Assembly: GCF_028858725.1 (NCBI RefSeq)
Contig: NC_084760.1
Coordinates: 60,909,367-60,973,366, forward strand
Length of the DNA: 64,000 nt
Source: Colius striatus
Taxonomy: Eukaryota > Chordata > Aves > Coliiformes > Coliidae
Reading direction: 5' to 3'
The notes under the pieces were generated by a model. The model ran no database searches and had not been told where the DNA came from. It saw only the letters and a program-made list of their open reading frames with translations. Below, piece after piece: positions 23,801 to 36,188 of this stretch; within the stretch, counting starts at the first letter, position 1; every line of letters starts with the position of its first letter. Made by a program: the position numbers and the translations under genes.

Positions 23801-26800
23801 TAAGGCACATGTCTTGTTATTCTATTTAGTGATTGATTAGTCTTCCACCCATCATGTCAATGAGTACGCATGCTTAGTTCAGCTCCCCCCCGCTCTCATA
23901 TTTTCAGTCTGGGGTATGAACTGGGCAGATGGGCTGTGAGTCAACGGCCGCAATCTCCCCCTGCCACCTTTACCTTTCCCCGGTTACTGCAGTTGCTTGA
24001 TGACTTTATGCTAATTAGGCACCATCTAGTCTTTGGGCTTTCTGAGGAAGGAGGTCAGTCTCTAGTCCCTCTTCAAGGATACAGAGTAGCCAGATTCATA
24101 CAATGAAACTGTCCATTAAAGGTCATCCTCATCTAAACAGTGTCACTATAGTCTCGGCATCAAACTCTTCTTCTAACCACCAGAGCCTGTTTTGCAGGGT
24201 GCTCGTCCCTGCTGTAAGGAAAATTCCATTCTATACAGTACATCAGATGGTACATTGTTTGCACTCAGCTTGGATGAAAGCCCATCTTAAATGCAGTGGA
24301 CCTGCTGACCACAATGGCTGAGGTGGGAGTGAGGTTTTCAAAGCTAGGACAAAGAGACGTCAGGGACTGAGCAAGCTGAATGTTGTATCAGAAAACATGA
24401 GAAGGACCTGGGCAGGCAACCAGAGAGCCTGGGACAGGATGCTCAGCTAAAAGGAGAGGTGGCAAGAATTGGTGCTCAAAGGACCTCAAAATAGCAGGGT
24501 GCAGCTGTACAGTTACAGATAAACAGTGTTTTTTAGAGCCATGGGCATCTACTGAGATCACCTCATACATTTATGAATGAAGGAAAAAAGACAATTCCTA
24601 ACTCTTCTGTTAAGTACATTAATAGGGTTGATATGTATTTAGTTGTCAAGAGTCCTGCCTGTGGCCAGCTACACTGTGGGTACTTGCAGCAGCTATTGAT
24701 GTTCACGTAAGCACAACTCTTCTTTTACTTTTTTTTCCTCTTAATTTCAAACAAAGCTGTTGAAGTGGGTAAGATGTTAAGCATCCTGAAACAAGGTACC
24801 TAACACAAAGCACTAGGCAAATTTATGAATAGCTAGTGCCACTTGCTGGTGTCCCTTGGTGGTCTACCTTTGAGACACCAACTGCCCTCATGTTCTCCAC
24901 CTTCTGGGGACAGGCAAGAACAACAGCAGGTCCTAGGGAGAGATTCAGAAGCAGCACGGAAGTTCAGACTCCATGATTAAATGTGCTGCACCGATGCCAT
25001 GTGCCTACTTAATGTTAACAATGACACAATCTTCACCGTAACACAAATCTATTGGAACTGTCAGCTCACAAAAGCAGGTTTTGTATTGTTGCTTTCGTTT
25101 TTTTGATCGCAGACAAGCAAAAGAAGCTCTTGTTTTATGGGGCTCAGACTAATACAGTTGGGGTAGGTGGGGATGGGAAATCCACTGCTTTTAGTGAGCA
25201 TCTTATTTTTGGAGCTATCTTAAAGGAGTAACACATGTCTATTTTTGTTCCACTAGAGGTCACCAGCACATTATTTTTACCAAAAAAAGGAAAAGATGAT
25301 GGGAAAGAACAGGATAATGTCAGTTCAAGAAGTTAACTTGGGACTTCACCATGTGACGAATTTGGCCAGCTAATCATTCTGGAATAACTGTTTATATCAA
25401 ACTACTTTGGAGAAATTATTCACATAGATTTCTGTCTTGACAGCTGAGCATTTTTTTCTGAAAAAAAAACCAAAACAAAACCACTTTAAATCTGGGCTAG
25501 AGTGTTCACACCATAAAGAATAGCTTGGAAAAGTTAGATCATGCCAAAATAAGTACACTGAGCAGTTATTTTGAAGTGGTTAGGCCATAACTAAAAAGTG
25601 AAATATTCATTAATAAGGGAACAAATTAAAATAAGGGTTTGAATTTTAATTCTGTGCTCATGCTCTCCTGTGGCCACCTCAGTAAATGAGGACCTGAGAG
25701 GATGTTTTGAGGCAAGATACATGAACCCAGATTGGGTCTAGCCCCGTGACTACTTTGAAGTCTGTGACACTTTGCAGTCATGCTGGCAGATAGCCCTGCC
25801 TGTGGCACTTCTGCCTTCTCATACAGTAGTGTGGGGATCTGGCCTGTGGTCACAGCAACGACTAAACTCATCAGGGTCATGCTCAGTCAGGCACTGCTTT
25901 TGCACCATGTAGTGCCCTCCATTACCCTGCCTCTTCCATTTGGATTAGGTGCTGTGCTCAGCAAGTGGCTGTTGCATCTTGATCATGAGTGGTAGCACAG
26001 ATGGCTAATATAAAATTTTTTATATGCTATACAACATGTAGAAACTCGGCCAGGGATGGCAGCAGCAGTTGTTAAATCGGACTCATGTCTCTCACACATC
26101 TTTTGATGGAAATACCTCAAAATCAGCATTGAAATTGCTTTCTGCTGCAGCAGTTTGAGGCTTCTCACAGAATCTCTCTTATTTCCTCATGGCACTGCTG
26201 CAGCCTAGTTTTGTTCTCCTGGAGCTGCCCCATGCAGTTATCTCTCTGCATGTCATTGCAGCAGCATCAGGTTGAAGCCTTGCTTAACCCATTATGCCAA
26301 GGTCTTAACATGGCCTTGCCTTGACACCTCATCCTATGAAAGGATCAGGCCATGTAGCAGAGCCACAGGCGATACATATTGGTTCGGTTGCTGGAAGGTT
26401 GTATTTTTCCATGAATAAAGCAATTGCAGGCTGAATTCAGTGTGCTTTTCCACAGAGGGGGAGCAGAGCCATAACACATCCTGCTGCTCCAGGAGATAAG
26501 GGCACACAATAGCCTGGAGCAATGGTGCACAGCCCTTAGCACACCACCAGGAACTTCATGTTTGCTGACAGACCAGGTCAGGGGCCAGGACACAGGAAAC
26601 GAAAAGAGTCTCTTCCCAGAAATCTGTGCATTGCTCATGAATCACCTGATACCAATGGCAGATGCAGCTGCCAGACATTTGTGCAGCTTCATGAGAGATG
26701 GCTTATGTAAACCACTGGCTTCGTATGCACCTTTAGAGATATTTTTCTTTCATGTTCTGGCCATAACTCTTTGCAAAGCCTTACCCCAGTTACTTCCTTG

Positions 26801-29339
26801 TTCTTCCATTCACATTTGCGTCTGTTCACCTTCCTAGCCTCACCTCCTCTATGGATGTCACCTTGGCTCTACTTCACCAAAGGAGTTCAGGAGATAAGGG
26901 GCCATCCACCTCCACAAAACTCAGAGCCACCACAGTCCCTGTCAGCTACACAGCAGTTGAGCTGCTGCCTGCAAGAGAACAGGAGGTGTCAGGTAGAGAG
27001 TGATTTATGATAGGGCACCAAAAGCAATGGCCATATTGTCACTGGACAGCCTGAATGCTGTGAGGGGAGTGTGGCAGAGAGCTAGAGAAGTTGGCTGCAA
27101 AACTTCCAAATGTCTCTGGCAGCAACTCGTAGTTTAGAGGTATCAGAGACAGCAAAATCCTCACCTGCTTAGCTGGACCATTCACATTTGGGATGGCTGG
27201 AGCAGGAACTCTTTCCAGCGTTCTGCTATGCACCACAATTTTAGAAGGAACAACTAAGCCACTGTATATGTGAACAATTTTATTCCTCACAGCACTTGAC
27301 AAGCATCAGTTGCCTTTAATCCATGGCAGCTAATGCCTCTCAGTAGCATTATTACTGCAATTAAATCTGTGTAGTTTAGGAAGACCAGGATGCTCTTCCA
27401 GTTCTCCTCTCAGTCCTTACCAACATCGCTTTTGCCCTTTCCTGTTCAGGGTCAAAAAAAACAAGGTGCACAGCTTAAGTAAGACTCTGTGATGGAATAA
27501 AATTGGTCTTTCACTAAATCATGGATGTTTACTCCCTCAGTTCTCACTTTCTCCTCTAGCTCACTGTCTTATAAATCACAAGTAGCATAGGCAGGGATTG
27601 ATCATTTGCTGTCTTCTTAATGCAATAATTATCATCAAGGTCATCAAGAAGAGGAGAGATAGAAGAGAAATCTGGGGGAAGAGACTGTGGCTATACTTAA
27701 GCAACGCTGTTGTCTTCCCACAGGAGGAACTGACAAGGCAAGACATGAACTGTGGCATATGACCCGACACTTTTGCATATCAGGAAAGGTGGGAACCCTG
27801 TTGCCACCAGAAAGTGTGATGACAGGACAGGGAAATGCACTTGGTTGAAACTTAATCTGGTGAGCCTGAATACAAGTGGTAGTGAAGAACATTGCACGTG
27901 TGGTTTCATACTGTGCCAAAGTGAGCACAGTATGTCCCCTGTGGACAGCTGAGCCTAGACTGAAATACCAGCTGCCACTTCTTAAATATTTGACCAGTCA
28001 AACTCTCTGCTAGCAGCCTTCTGCATAGGGCTGGAAGTGTTCATATCAACTCCTTCAGGAGAGTAGCCTACGGGTACCTGACAATGAGTTCAAGGATGCC
28101 TGTGCATTCATGCACACAAACTCTGGTTACAGGGTGTACATCCTCCCAGAGGCAACTTTGAGTTGCGTTTTAGGAAGCAGGATTTCTTACTACTGGGATG
28201 CAATGCCGTGCTTCCTCCTGAATTGGTAAGCATGGCAAACTGATACTGTTTTTCATGTGGTTTTGAATTGATCCAAATGGGGATTGCTTCTTCTATCACT
28301 CACCTGGAGGCTAGAAAGCCTCTTGATGCTCTTGAGGTAAAAAAGCTGAAGACAGAAGCAGTATACATAGAGTGAGAAAATATCAAGGTATAACTCTGCT
28401 AATTTTGACATGCACCTAATGTCAGTGTTTGGGTTTGTGTGTCTACACATTCTCTTCTGTTATATTCAGAGTGTAAATTAGCTTGTCATTCAAGTCATTA
28501 AGGAGATGTCATTAATTAGCTTACTTGGAGAAAACCAATACAGAACATTTGAAAATAAATGAAATGAAAATACTTTTCTAATGAAGAATTTATAACGTAA
28601 AAGATCTATAACCCCAGCTCTGGAATATATTGGCAAAATTACACTATATTCAAAGGAGGGAAGAGGAGTAGGTTTTGCATTTGAAAAGGTGAATTTTAAC
28701 TTTTTTTTTTTTTTTAAAGGCACATTTAGGGAGAACTAAGCTTCCTGGAAATACCATATTTGAACTCACAAGCTTCTTAACATCATTTTTTATAACCTGA
28801 TAGTGTACATCAGTATATTTTCATCCTTAGCCAGCAAGTAATTTGGCACCAGTGCCTCACATTATTTAGGGCTGTTGCAAAAGACTCTCAATTTATGGTG
28901 AATGTAAGAGGAGAACCTGAACCTGCAAAGACAGAAAGTCTAAATTTAGGCAGTGTAATGGAAAGCATGATACTCAGAGATAAAGAACAAAATGGATAGC
29001 ATTGTGGGAACAGATTACTGCCAGGGCATTCAGTTCTTTAGCAGGACTCACCTATTTAGTAGTAATAGCCATGAGAGCCTAATTTTGCTTTCAGTTTTAG
29101 CTATGAAAACCTGCAGGAGTCTTTGGGTCTACTATAATTTATGTTAACATAAATAACAGCAGATTTTGCCCCCTTTGTTTTTTTTTTAAACTGTTTCAAT
29201 GTTACCCTTTTTGAAAACCTGCCAGTTTAAAAAAGACTGAAAAAAAATTTGCAGTCCTTGAAATAGGAATAAATTCCTGTTTGGATTTAGAGCCTTCAGG
29301 TCCAAGGTGGAACTCAATTATTCTGCAACAAGTATCTTA
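20881..29339. other. Intergenic DNA, no gene recognised
   Basis: About 8.5 kb with only short open frames and a T15 run at 28701-28715. A short repeated phrase (CATGGGCTCT...) occurs twice at about 21048-21080. No conserved protein, tRNA, snRNA or clear transposon was identified by eye. Confidence 0.55.
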
Positions 29340-29900
29340 TCACAGAATCACAGAATCTTAAGGATTGGAAGGGATCTTGAAAGAATATCTAGTCCAACTC
29401 CCCTGCCCAGAGCAGGATACCTAGAGTAGGTCACACAGGAACTCATCCAGGTGGATTTTGAGTGTCGCCAGAGAAGGAGACTCAACAACCCATCTGGGCA
29501 GCCTGTTCCAGTCCTCCGTCACCCTTAGAGTGAAAAAAATTCTTCCTTGTATTTCTGTGGAACCTCCTATGTTCCAGCTTATACCCATCGCCCCTTGTCC
29601 TATCATTGGCTGTCACTGAGAAAAGCCTGGCTCCATCCTCCTGACACCCACCCTTTACATATTTGTAAACATTAATGAAATCACCCCTCAGTCCCCTCCA
29701 AGCTAAAGAGCACCAGCTCCCTCAGCCTTTCATCAGAAGGGAGATGCACTACTCCATCATCTTGGTGGCTCAGCGCTGAACTCTCTCCAGCAGCTCCCTG
29801 TCCTTCTTAAACTGAGTGGCCCAGAACTGGACATGATATTCCAGATGTGATCCCACGAGGACAGAGTAGAGAAGGAGAACCTCTCTTGACCTACTAAACG
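29340..29900 (-). mobile_element. CR1 LINE 3' fragment (about 560 bp)
   Basis: It begins with CACAGAATCACAGAATCTTA and continues through recognisable CR1 3' UTR blocks such as CAGGTGGATTTTGAG, GGCAGCCTGTTCCAGT, CCTATGTTCCAGCTT and GCCCAGAACTGGACA. It ends in the segment upstream of the 3' UTR. Minus orientation, 5'-truncated, with many substitutions. Confidence 0.95.
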
Positions 29901-30589
29901 TAAGTCTATAAATTAAAAATCTCAAGTAGATTAAAAACCTTCCTGATAATAAAAAGTGAACAGTAGATGCAGGGAAAGCTGAGATGTGTGAGTCCTTACT
30001 TTTTAGATCTGGTATCATATTGTCAGAGTTGTCTACAATTTTAAAAAAATTGGTCAAACTGTTGAGGCTTCCTGTGCCATAATCAAGGCAGAACCTGAAT
30101 CAAAAGTCTCAGAAAGAAAGGTGCACTTACATAAGAAACTAAGGTACTGACAATGGTAGGGAAAAAAAAAAAAAGATGTAAGGGTTCCTGGTCACAGAGA
30201 AAATAGCAACGAACACTGTGCCAAGAGTACAAGAGAACTGAAAACTGAGTTCTTGAATTTTTATCCAAGGAAGGGTATTGATCTCCATTTTTAAATGGTC
30301 TCTTCAAAAAGGCAGCTCCAGGACCCATGTAGTATTTTGATTTTTTTCTCACTTGAAGAGGACTTACAGGATAACATGATAATATAAAGGCATATTTGCT
30401 GCAGCAGATGAAAGAGCTTGCCTGAAATGGAAGCACTGAGTAGAAACCATGTACTTGGCTACATGTGGGAAACCTATCCACTAATTGATTCATGCGTACC
30501 CATAAAATTCCAGAGAATAGATACAAATAACCCATCTTCAATTCATCACACTTGGTAGAAATTTGCCATTTGCCTCATTTAGAGTTGTG
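29901..30589. other. Spacer, nothing recognised
   Basis: AT-rich intergenic sequence with an A-run near 30162-30174. No gene feature was seen. Confidence 0.5.
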
Positions 30590-31390
30590 TAGTGGTTTAG
30601 GTCCATGCAGGAACAGAAGACCATGATTAGACTTAAGTACTACTCCTGAAGGACAGGGAGGGTTTAATTGCCACTTATGGTCCTGGACAAAACAGATCAA
30701 CGGTGATCAGCTTGGAGAAGAAAACAAAACAATTTAATCCACCTCAAACTAAAACAGAACAAACAGAAATATCTAATGGAAAAATAATACAAAATAGGGT
30801 GAATGATGGAAGTGCAACCAAGTCTTTAAGATCACCTTTCTCTCGCCCCTTCTCTCTTCCCAGGCTCAGTCCAGAGTCTGGTATCATTGCCTCCTCCTCC
30901 AGTAAGCAGTGCCAGGGGCAAGGAATGGGAGGAGCAATCCATCCTTTTGCTGCTTGTCTCACCCCTGAGGAGAAGTCCTCCTCACCAGTGCTCCCTTGCT
31001 CTAGCTCAGGGTCTCCCACACATGGGGCAGCCCTGCACGGGCCGCTCTGACGGGACGCTGCAATCCCAGTTCATCTTCACTGGGTTGGGGTCTAAACTGC
31101 TCACTCCCTCTGACCTGGAGTCTCCAACTCTCACCCCCTCTCTCACAGGGTCTCTACTTCTCATCACACACAGGCTACAAGGATGACTGTGGTCTGGCAT
31201 CACTCCTGTCTTTTCCTGGCTGCGGGTCTGTGTGGTTGCCTCCATCTTGGCCTTCCCTTGCATCTCCCTCCACGCATTTCAAATTCCTGTCTGCAAACAG
31301 CGATGACAGAGGTGCCAGATTGGCCTGGCTGGGCAAGAGGTAGATCTGAACCTGAGAGCCAGAAGAAAAACCCAGATGTGTGATCATACT
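30590..31390. mobile_element. Possible old LTR-derived repeat (solo LTR-like), uncertain
   Basis: This patch is compositionally unlike its surroundings: C-rich and pyrimidine-rich on the plus strand between about 30830 and 31330. It includes the phrases GATGACAGAGGTGCCAGATTG and GGCCTGGCTGGGCAAGAGG, which resemble the end of avian ERVL-type LTRs as I remember them. No flanking duplication, TG...CA ends or internal viral genes could be established. It could equally be another repeat class or unique sequence. Confidence 0.25.
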
Positions 31391-34269
31391 TAGGATTATC
31401 TGGCTTCAGTTTATGCTTATCTGGAAGATGACAATGCTTTTGTTAGAGCATTCATGTGAACATTATAGCTGAAACACAGGAACTTTTATTAAGTGTTGCA
31501 CAGTTAATGGACATTGCAAGAACATGCTGGAACATTACTGTTGTGGTCTATAGCCTGGGCACTGATAATGTGAGGTAAAATCACATTAAGAGTGTGTGCT
31601 CACAGCTAACAACCCACCTTCAGCCTCAAGTCACCACTTATAACCTCCAGTTGCAGTCACACGACTCAAAGGGAATGATTTTCCATAGCACAGCTGAGTG
31701 ATCATCAGTGGCTCTGACATGTACATGAGAGCACTGAGACTAATTAAAGTCTCACTTTTACCAAAATGGTGAGTTTCATTTCCCCCACAGCTTCCCATCT
31801 CCACTTCTGTGCTAGACCCTTATGCTGTGCCAGCCTCAGGGCAGGATAGAAAGGATGTAGGGGTATGGGACCCTCCTGTTTTGGTTAAATGAACTGCTCT
31901 TTTGGCTCAGTGGTCTGTGAAAACACATCAGCACTGTTGGCCTAGCCCAGATGTGGAATAAAACAACTCTTAGGCAGCTTAACCCTGTAAGTTAACTGGC
32001 ATTAAGTTGAACTCATGTAAGTAGTCTCACCGAAGCCAAAGGGAGAACTAGAGGGAATATGTTGTGCAATGTTGGAAGGCTCTATAATCTGTCTCAGAGT
32101 GACTAATAACCGTATTTTAGCATGAACAGTTGCTGAATTATTTTTGACCCAGATCATTACAGGCATTTCATTTTATTCACTCTAGCTTAATGCCTCTGCT
32201 AATGATGCTCTCACGTTGTATGAAAAAAATGGTTTGCAACTTTATGTGATCTAGTATAACTCACTGTAGATCTTGGCGTGGTTTCACACAAGATCTTCCC
32301 TTCTGGAAATGATTTTCTAATGGAGTGTCACAGTATCTTATCTATTTGCAGCTTTTTGCCATTACCTGTCACAATATTTGGCATGATGGCAATAAGCCAA
32401 GAGATGTAATGTCATGTTCATAACTGTTAATATATCAGGTATATTTCAGGGCAGATAGCCAAAGTGATAGATGCTTTAGAAGTAATAAAACAAACTTTTT
32501 TTTTTCATATTTCTTGTTTTCTAACACTCTTCATTTTTATAGCCTGCTTGTTCTTCTCTCTTTGTTCTGGATTGCTGAAATATTTCTTTTAGTGACCACA
32601 AAATAAGGAACAGTATATCACTAGTCATCTGTAAACCATAATATAAAAACGCATGCTTTGGAAGTATGTTAATCTTCACATCTGATAAGACCTCTTCTGG
32701 CTTGCAGTGATGTTTTAAACACTTTTTTTTTCCTCCCTAGATGTTTTTAATGTTTCTAATTGCTTTCAAGTTTTATCAGCATCTGCAAAGGTAGAATACT
32801 TCAACTCCCTAGTGAGCTGCATGATTTCCAGTTAGTTCAACATTCTTTTGATAGCAACCCCATGTGCCTATAACATGAACTGTTAAATACACATTGAAGT
32901 TGAGCAGAATATGCACATGTTAAATGATCACTTGCTGGGGAAAACTATGTGACTCTGTTTTAACCAACTGCATTTACCAGTTAGTGAAAACTCCTTTTAC
33001 AGTCTCCCCTGCGGAGATCCCACCATCTCTGTAAAAGAGTTTAAGATAAGTGAAATCAATTATTCTCCCTGGATGTCTGCTTGTCTCTGTAAACTGTAAA
33101 GTCACTGTAATGGGAGACTAAGTGGCTGGCTCAGGTCTAACCCACACTGATAAAGAAGTGTGATTTAACTAACTTAGCCATAGACTGTTCAGAGAAGTGT
33201 GGCTCCAAGTATCTCAGTGAGACAATATTCCATATTCAGGATGGAATAAAACAGTACTTGGGTAATCCCTTGTTGAGCATAAATGGTTCTTACAAGGTTT
33301 AGTCTAAATATGCAAATTCATCATTGAAAACATATCAGTAAATTACAACTTACAATCAACCTGATGTTTGGAAATGTTTATGCCCACACCACCAACCTCT
33401 GTTTCTTGAATTTAAGGATAGTGTCTAGCCAGGGCTATGCATTTGATCCCAATCCTGAAGCTGAGTGATCCTAAAGCACAGAGAAACTTCAGACCCAAAT
33501 CTGGAAGCACAAGTAATATCTGAGACCCTCTTTACCGTCAGTCAATGAAGTGTATCACAGAGCTTGTTGTGTGGTCATCACTTAAAAGAAGAAAATGGGT
33601 GATTTTGTCCCTTCAGAAAAGCTGTATGCCCACATATCATCTCTGTTTGTTCATTCAGTGTGCTTAAGCATAGCTAGTCATTAACTGCAGTTATATGTTA
33701 TATATTACTGCTGTTAAAATACATACAAAGACTACTTTTGGCATATATAGCTGAATTGATATAGCACAGTTCTCAGCAGAAAAGTTCTCTGTATGGCGTA
33801 TACTTTGTACTAGGGGAGACATTAGCTGCACAGCTGCCTTCAGAGTAGTGTGTGCCTTTGAACTAATGACTTAATTTCTCTGGGAAGAACAAAAATGTAA
33901 ACTAATTGACTTAGAATATATTTTTGAAGCCATAGAGGACTCTGTACTTAGATCTCCACTCTCCAGTGTACTACAATGAACATTACATCGCCACAAAAGT
34001 AAAGGTACAGATGTTTTCTATACCGATAGAGAAAATCTCAGTGTCAAGCCAGCAGAGAACACTTGTAAGTGTAGACTCTAATGTACAGAAGGATGTCTAC
34101 TGAGTATTGAGAAGGGTAAAGTCTAAGGCAATTTAGGCCTTATCCTGTAAAATACTTGTTTTTGTGCTTCATATATTACATTTATATGAAGTGGCCTGAG
34201 TTAAGGGATCTTTTCATCAACGTGCAAGAGACCATTCACAGTGTACTGAGGTCCTCACACCTTCCTGCA
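31391..34269. other. Intergenic DNA, no gene recognised
   Basis: No open frame of interest, no CR1 and no RNA gene seen. The composition is AT-rich and uniform. Confidence 0.55.
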
Positions 34270-34855
34270 TGATGGGGCAGCAGGTAGAGGGCCTCTCTAC
34301 TCTGCCCTGATAAGGCCACATCTGGATACTGTGTACAGTTCTGCGCTTCCTAGTTCAAGAGCGACAGAAAACTACTGGAGGCAGTCCAATGGAGGACTAT
34401 CAAGATGATCAGGGGACTGAAGATACTCCTCTTAAGAGGAAAGGCTGTGAGAGCTGGGGCTATTTAGCCTGGACAAAAGAAGACTGAGGGGAGACCTTAT
34501 CAATGCATATAAATAAAATAATAATAAAAATAATATACATAAAGAGCAAGTATAAAGAGGATGTGACCAGTCTTTGTAGTGTCCAGCATCAGAACAAGGG
34601 GCAATGGGCACAAAATGGAACACAGGAAGTTCTACTTGAACATAAGGAGAAACTTCTTTGCTGTAAGGGTGAGGGAGCTCTGGCACAGGCTGCCCAGGGA
34701 GGGTGTGGAATCTCCATCTCTGGGGGTTTTCAAAACCTGCCTGGATATGTTCCTGTGTGACCTGATCAAGGTGAACTGGCTTTAGCAGGGGGATTGGACT
34801 GAATGATCTCCAGAGGTTCCTTTCAACCCCTACCATTCTGTAATTCTACAGTCAG
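34270..34855 (+). mobile_element. CR1 LINE 3' fragment with internal AT-rich expansion
   Basis: Plus-strand CR1: CTCTACTCTGCCCTGATAAG, then GCTGGGGCTATTTAGCCTGG, GAACACAGGAAGTTCTACTT, GAGGGAGCTCTGGCACAGGC and a degraded ACCATTCTGTAATTCTAC tail. At 34505-34555 the element carries an AT-rich microsatellite-like run (AAATAAAATAATAATAAAAA) at the point where CR1 normally reads TTTATAAATA, so this is probably a local expansion. Confidence 0.93.
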
Positions 34856-35075
34856 TAGAGCTGATTCAGGGAACAGACCCTTACTGAATAAACAGGCCAA
34901 GGCCATAACCAAAACAGATCAATCTTCTCAAATAAGGAAATACTGAAGAAGCCCAAGGCATGATGTTTGCATGTTCATTTGATGCTGCTTATCCGTACCT
35001 GTTAGAAGATAGGCAGGAAGACAGCAAGTAAATGTCATTTTTGTAGCAATCAACAATCTATGCACCTAAAAAAGT

Positions 35076-35575
35076 CATTATTTAATAATTCTTTTGGTTG
35101 GAAAAGACCTTTAAGATCATCAAATCCAACCACTAATCTAACATTGCCAAGTCCATCACTAAACCATGCCCCTTAGCACCTCATCTGCGTGGCTTTTAAA
35201 CATCTCCAGGGATGGGGACTCCACTACTTCCCTGTGCAGTTTTTTCCAGTGTTTAACAACCCTCCCAGTGAAAAAGTGTCAGTCTTCCCTGGTGCAACTT
35301 GAGATCACTTCCTCTTGTCCTATAATTTGTTATTTGGGAGAAGAGATCAACCCCCACCTCTCTACAACCTCCTTTGAAGTAGTTGTAGAGAGCAATCATG
35401 TCTCCCCTCAGCTTCCTCTGGTCCAGGCTAAAAAACAACCCCAGTTTCCTCAGCTACCTCATCAGACTTGTCCTTTAGACCCTTCACCAGCTTCATTGTG
35501 CATCTCTGGACATGCTCCAGCACCTCCATGTCTCTCATGTAGTGAGGGGCCCAACAGTGACCACAATATAACGTC
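35076..35575 (-). mobile_element. CR1 LINE 3' fragment of a second subfamily
   Basis: GGTTGGAAAAGACCTTTAAG, CAAATCCAACCACTAATCTA, CATCTCCAGGGATGGGGACT and TCCTCTTGTCCTATAATTTG are in the reverse-complement order of a CR1 tail. This is the subfamily type seen in short form at 5.0 kb. About 500 bp, 5'-truncated. Confidence 0.9.
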
Positions 35576-35844
35576 AAGTTATCTGCATTATCTGAGTGAA
35601 TCTCAAAGGCTGGTGGATGCAGGAAGGGATGTTACAGAGGCGACTTGCAACCTGACAGAAGGAAGGGTTTGTCGGGGCTGATTAAGGCCTGAACAGCTTC
35701 AGAAGAAAAAGCCTCTCCACTGGGAGATGATGCCTGTATGGAACAAACGCTGGAGCTACGAGATCGTTCCGATCTCTCACTTGGCAGCAGCTTAAACCAA
35801 TTGCTAATCCAGGTGCAGGAGGTCAGCATTTTGTGGATGCAGGA

Positions 35845-35965
35845 GCTCCGGCGGGCTCGTATTTCTGCGTTTCCCGGGCCGCTCCCCCGTCCTGCGCGGC
35901 GGCGGCCACAGGGTGTCACCCGCGGCCCAGGCTGGCTCCCAGGGCTGGTGCACGGAAACGGGGAA
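35845..35965. promoter_or_regulatory. Small orphan CpG cluster
   Basis: About fifteen CpG dinucleotides lie in roughly 120 bp, including GCGCGGCGGCGG and CCCGCGGCCC, in a 30 kb AT-rich CpG-poor intergenic region. It sits between two CR1 fragments of opposite orientation and is not obviously part of either. No exon is recognised. It could be a small promoter, an enhancer or a remnant of a GC-rich repeat. Confidence 0.35.
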
Positions 35966-35989
35966 AGGTGGATTTCATCAGGTCCATCT

Positions 35990-36188
35990 TCCCTGTGAGG
36001 AGGGCGGGTTACTGACACACTGCCCAGAGAGGCTGCGGATGCTCCGTCCCTGGAAGCGTTCCATAACAGGTTGGATGGGGCTTGGAGCAACCTGGTCTAG
36101 TGGAAGGTGTCCATGCCTATGGCAGGAGGTTAGAACTAGATAATATTTAAGATTGGCTTCCAATCCAAACCATTCTGTGATTCTGTGT
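35990..36188 (+). mobile_element. CR1 LINE 3' fragment
   Basis: Plus-strand CR1 end: CTGCCCAGAGAGGCTGCGGA, GGTTGGATGGGGCTTGGAGC, AACCTGGTCTAGTGGAAGG and the terminal CCATTCTGTGATTCTGTG. It faces the minus-strand copy about 0.4 kb to its left. Confidence 0.93.
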
